Positions 61,352 through 64,000 of a stretch of 64,000 nucleotides of DNA are shown here, piece after piece. The translations under genes and the position numbers were made by a program. A model generated the notes under the pieces. That model was not told the DNA's origin. It worked only from the letters and a program-made list of their open reading frames with translations, and did no database searches. How positions within the stretch are numbered: the stretch's first letter is position 1; every line of letters begins with the position of its first letter. The stretch comes from Cyclobacteriaceae bacterium (GTDB lineage: Bacteria > Bacteroidota > Bacteroidia > Cytophagales > Cyclobacteriaceae), in assembly GCA_028281285.1 (NCBI GenBank), contig JANQKF010000013.1, positions 62,001 to 126,000 on the forward strand. Reading direction: 5' to 3'.

Positions 61352-63748
61352 CTATTTCAATTTTAGTTGCAAAGCCTTAAGTCGTACCATAAGGGTGGTA
61401 AAGACAACAACGGTTATACTACTCAAAGGCATCAAAATCGCAGCTATTAGTGGTGTCAATACCCCAGCCAATGCTAAACTGACGCCTCCCGCATTGTAGC
61501 AAATGGAGATCACAAAACTCCATATAACAATTCGTCTTGAGGATGTCGAAAGTTGAAGAAAGCGATCCATCTTGGTCATGGAATTTCCTTCCAGAATGGC
61601 GTCACTTGCGGGAGAAAAATGAGAGATATTCTCGGTGACGGCAAAGCCAAGATCACTCTGTTTTAAGGCACCTGCATCATTCAGTCCATCCCCTAGCATT
61701 AGAACGTTACCACCTCTATTCTGCATTTCCTTGACTGCCTCTAACTTCTCATCGGGCCCTTGGTCAAAGTGCATTTCAGTCTTTTTTGGGAAGAATCGAG
61801 CCAAGGTACTTTGCTGACTTGAATTATCACCTGACAGCACCGAAAGCCTGAATTTACGGCCAAGGCTTTTGATCAATTCCTTGATTCCTTTTCTATAAGT
61901 GGACTTTATTTCAAAATAGCCCAAGTGCACACCATCTACTTCTACATGGACCGAGGTAGACTCACTCTTATTGGTCGCTCCTAACCATTCAGCAGATCCG
62001 ATTCTGATCTTTGTCCCACTTACTTCTCCTAATATTCCCTTTCCAGGCAATTCGGTATAGGATTCAATATGGGAAACCTTTCCATCGTCCTGCACGGAAT
62101 TGTAGATTAAGACCGACAACGGATGTGTACTGTTCCCGGCAAGTGCCCTGATTAAGCTCCAATGGCGTTGGGCCATCATACCATGAAACTCGAGACTTTT
62201 TTGTTCTGAAGATGTCAACGTACCGGTTTTATCGAAAACGATATGATTGATCGAACTCATTTTCTCAACAACACCGGCATTCTTCAAATAGAGTTTATTT
62301 CTTCCGAAAACTCGCATTACGCTACCTACTGTAAAAGGGGTAGACAATGCCAAAGCACATGGACAAGCAACAATGAGCACTGCGGTGAATACCAACCAGG
62401 TTTTTGAAGGGTCAATCAGTTGCCAGATAACGGCTCCTGCTATAGCCAAACCAACCACTGCTATGGTAAAATACTGGCTGACCTTATCAACTATACTCAC
62501 ATGTTCCGAGTCTTTGGAAAAGGCCTCATCATTCCAAAGTTTAGTGAGATAACTATGCGATATTTCTTTCTGAATCACCAGTCGAATGGTGCTTCCGACC
62601 TGCTTGCCCCCGGCATAGATATAATCTCCTTTTTTCTTGAGTACAGGTTTAGATTCCCCGGTCACGAAAGAATAATCAATGGAAGCCGATTCATCAATCA
62701 GAATCGCATCGGCCGGAATGATCTCATTATTCCGAATCAGGATTTCGTCACCTTTCCGAAGCTCTTTGACCTGAGTAGACTCAAACTTCTCCTCAGACTT
62801 TCGCATCACCGCAAGTGGAAAATAGGACTTAAAATCACGCTCAAACGAAAGGGTTTCATACGTTTTTGCCTGGAACCACTTACCGATCAATAGGAAAAAA
62901 ATCAGCCCCACCAAAGAATCAAAATAGCCGGGTCCTGTATGGGACAGTATTTCATAGCTGCTTCTCAGGAACAGTACAATTACACCAAGTGCTATGGGCA
63001 CATCGATGTTGAGAAATCTTTGTCTAAGGCTTTTGACAGCAGATTTCAGATAATCAAAACCTGCGTAAAATACTACTGGCACTGCCAATAGCATATTCAG
63101 ATAGCTGAAGAACTGGCTGTATCGAGCCTCAATTCCTTGCATGCCCAGGTACTCCGGAAAACTCAACAACATCACATTGCCAAAACAAAAACCGGCTACG
63201 CCCAACTTCACAATGACTCCCTTTGTGGCTGAACCCTTTTCTTCCTTTTTCTCATCAAGGTTTATAGAAGGTCCATACCCAATGGAATCCAGAAGTTCAG
63301 CCAGTTGTCTCAGGCTTATTCCTTTAACCGAGTAATGGACGGTCAGGTCTTTCTTCACAAAGTCTACCTTAGAATCAAGTATGTCCGGACTAAGTCGTGA
63401 CAGGTTTTCCAATAACCAGATGCAGCTACTACAATGAATATTAGGAATTGAAAATGTTACACGTTCATAGTCTTCCGACCTGAAATCCAGGAGCTCATTT
63501 TTGATGGACTCATTTTCCAGAAAATCGAAAAGTTTGTTGGAGGCAGACTTTTGGGTGATCCCAGGAGTAGACTCAAATTCGTAGTAGTCGCAAAGCTCGT
63601 TGGCAGAAAGTATCTCGTACACTGTTTTGCAACCATGGCAACAAAACTGTTTTTCTTCAATTCTGATTTTGGAAACATTACAAGGATCACCGCAATGATA
63701 GCATTGTTCCTCTTGTTCCACCCTTCGATCCTCTCGGGTAACTGCCAT
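61352..63748 (-). CDS. ccoI: Copper-translocating P-type ATPase CcoI/FixI
   Basis: This 798-residue P1B-type ATPase has an N-terminal metal-binding region rich in Cys (CYHCGDPC, CCHGC) and an HMA domain with CSSC. The membrane motif is CPCAL, the phosphorylation motif DKTGT and the hinge GDGLNDAGAL. The Cys-rich extension and location with ccoS identify it as CcoI rather than a detoxifying CopA. It supplies copper to the CuB site of cbb3 oxidase. It overlaps the upstream gene by 1 nt (TAATG). Confidence 0.93.
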   Translation of the reverse strand: MAVTREDRRVEQEEQCYHCGDPCNVSKIRIEEKQFCCHGCKTVYEILSANELCDYYEFESTPGITQKSASNKLFDFLENESIKNELLDFRSEDYERVTFSIPNIHCSSCIWLLENLSRLSPDILDSKVDFVKKDLTVHYSVKGISLRQLAELLDSIGYGPSINLDEKKEEKGSATKGVIVKLGVAGFCFGNVMLLSFPEYLGMQGIEARYSQFFSYLNMLLAVPVVFYAGFDYLKSAVKSLRQRFLNIDVPIALGVIVLFLRSSYEILSHTGPGYFDSLVGLIFFLLIGKWFQAKTYETLSFERDFKSYFPLAVMRKSEEKFESTQVKELRKGDEILIRNNEIIPADAILIDESASIDYSFVTGESKPVLKKKGDYIYAGGKQVGSTIRLVIQKEISHSYLTKLWNDEAFSKDSEHVSIVDKVSQYFTIAVVGLAIAGAVIWQLIDPSKTWLVFTAVLIVACPCALALSTPFTVGSVMRVFGRNKLYLKNAGVVEKMSSINHIVFDKTGTLTSSEQKSLEFHGMMAQRHWSLIRALAGNSTHPLSVLIYNSVQDDGKVSHIESYTELPGKGILGEVSGTKIRIGSAEWLGATNKSESTSVHVEVDGVHLGYFEIKSTYRKGIKELIKSLGRKFRLSVLSGDNSSQQSTLARFFPKKTEMHFDQGPDEKLEAVKEMQNRGGNVLMLGDGLNDAGALKQSDLGFAVTENISHFSPASDAILEGNSMTKMDRFLQLSTSSRRIVIWSFVISICYNAGGVSLALAGVLTPLIAAILMPLSSITVVVFTTLMVRLKALQLKLK

Positions 63749-64000
63749 TAGTGATGGTTTTTGAAAATAAAGGTAGGTGCGGAATCAGTAACTACCCGGT
63801 TCTTCGCATTGCAATTCAAGAGCCGGTTGCCTCCAATTTCACCTGCTATAACCATTGGGTGGTCTGTTGTATTCTCAATAAGCCTGATCAAACATTCGAT
63901 GGGATCGTCATACATGAGCTGAATGCCAATATCTTTGAAAAACAGTTTGATGTAATCGATAAAGACCTTCTCAGCTTCAATCGCTTGATTTGATTCAGGA
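63748..64000 (-). CDS. Uncharacterised C-terminal region of a gene upstream of ccoI (partial)
   Basis: The last 83 codons of an open frame run from the window edge to TAA at 63750-63748, overlapping the ccoI start by 1 nt. The visible part reads like a soluble alpha/beta protein (VFIDYIKLFFKDIG, PIECLIRLIENT, MVIAGEIGGNRLLNC, ending FIFKNHH). I do not recognise it. It lacks a helix-turn-helix, so it is not the FNR-type regulator sometimes found beside ccoI. Translational coupling to ccoI suggests a shared role. Confidence 0.6.
   Translation of the reverse strand, partial: PESNQAIEAEKVFIDYIKLFFKDIGIQLMYDDPIECLIRLIENTTDHPMVIAGEIGGNRLLNCNAKNRVVTDSAPTFIFKNHH

Noticed and set aside
1-64000. tRNA, rRNA, CRISPR arrays, known riboswitches or transposases
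   Set aside because: None was recognised by eye. Short tRNAs or divergent riboswitches cannot be fully excluded without a covariance-model search.

Overview
The window looks like a chromosomal segment of a Bacteroidota, most likely a marine Cytophagales-type bacterium. Supporting signs are moderate-to-low GC, many families typical of the phylum (DUF2911, DUF3667, DUF4442, DUF6155, group III truncated haemoglobin, a fused CcoN/CcoO cbb3 oxidase), Bacteroidota-style promoters (TTG, about 19 nt, TAnnTTTG), weak Shine-Dalgarno use, and intergenic palindromic repeats. No rRNA, tRNA, CRISPR array, integrase or transposase was recognised.

Layout. 0-5.6 kb: the 3' end of a TPR sensor histidine kinase is cut by the window edge, followed by a 3'-5' exonuclease, NhaC and a saccharopine-dehydrogenase-like enzyme. 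5.9-11.2 kb: a DUF4442 protein, a DUF2911 lipoprotein paired with a LanC-like lipoprotein, an orphan protein and a DUF3667 membrane protein. 11.2-15.8 kb: guaA, a TPR/periplasmic-binding protein and hemL in one overlapping transcription unit. 16-21 kb: DUF3052, an SPFH membrane protein and small enzymes (SRPBCC, ABM, DUF1801, cupin, a VOC protein with a membrane tail) and a truncated haemoglobin. 21.1-26.5 kb: a PadR regulator with its FtsX-type permease, an erythromycin-esterase-like protein and an outer-membrane-type protein. 26.5-31.1 kb: hisGDCB preceded by a histidine-rich leader peptide, missed by length-based gene calling, with a promoter and alternative hairpins.

31.3-35.5 kb is the most accessory-looking stretch. 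It holds a PIN-like nuclease gene with a C-terminal membrane anchor, interrupted by a single in-frame TAA, then a GIY-YIG nuclease gene bracketed by copies of a ~106 bp repeat. 35.5-45.5 kb carries a large BNR/sortilin-like protein, DUF2911, VOC, a hydrolase lipoprotein, a SUI1 factor, a secreted ankyrin protein, an SLC45-type sugar transporter and a UspA protein.

45.5-51.4 kb is the cbb3 oxidase unit (ccoNO, ccoQ, ccoP, ccoG, fixH/ccoH, a SafE-like membrane protein). Its maturation partners ccoI and ccoS, with hemN, lie in a separate same-strand unit at 59.9-63.7 kb; ccoS (56 codons) is also too short for usual ORF cut-offs. Between the two lie a secreted four-module repeat protein, a beta-barrel protein, a PLP decarboxylase, an M20 peptidase, an HD hydrolase and L-serine ammonia-lyase. 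Functionally the window combines micro-aerobic respiration and haem supply (cco, hemL, hemN, haemoglobin), histidine and purine synthesis, and envelope proteins of unknown role. The strongest candidates for new biology are the his leader, the interrupted wHTH/PIN/TM gene, the repeat-flanked GIY-YIG unit, the extracytoplasmic LanC-like lipoprotein with a Cys-Cys-Gly zinc motif, and the four-module secreted protein.
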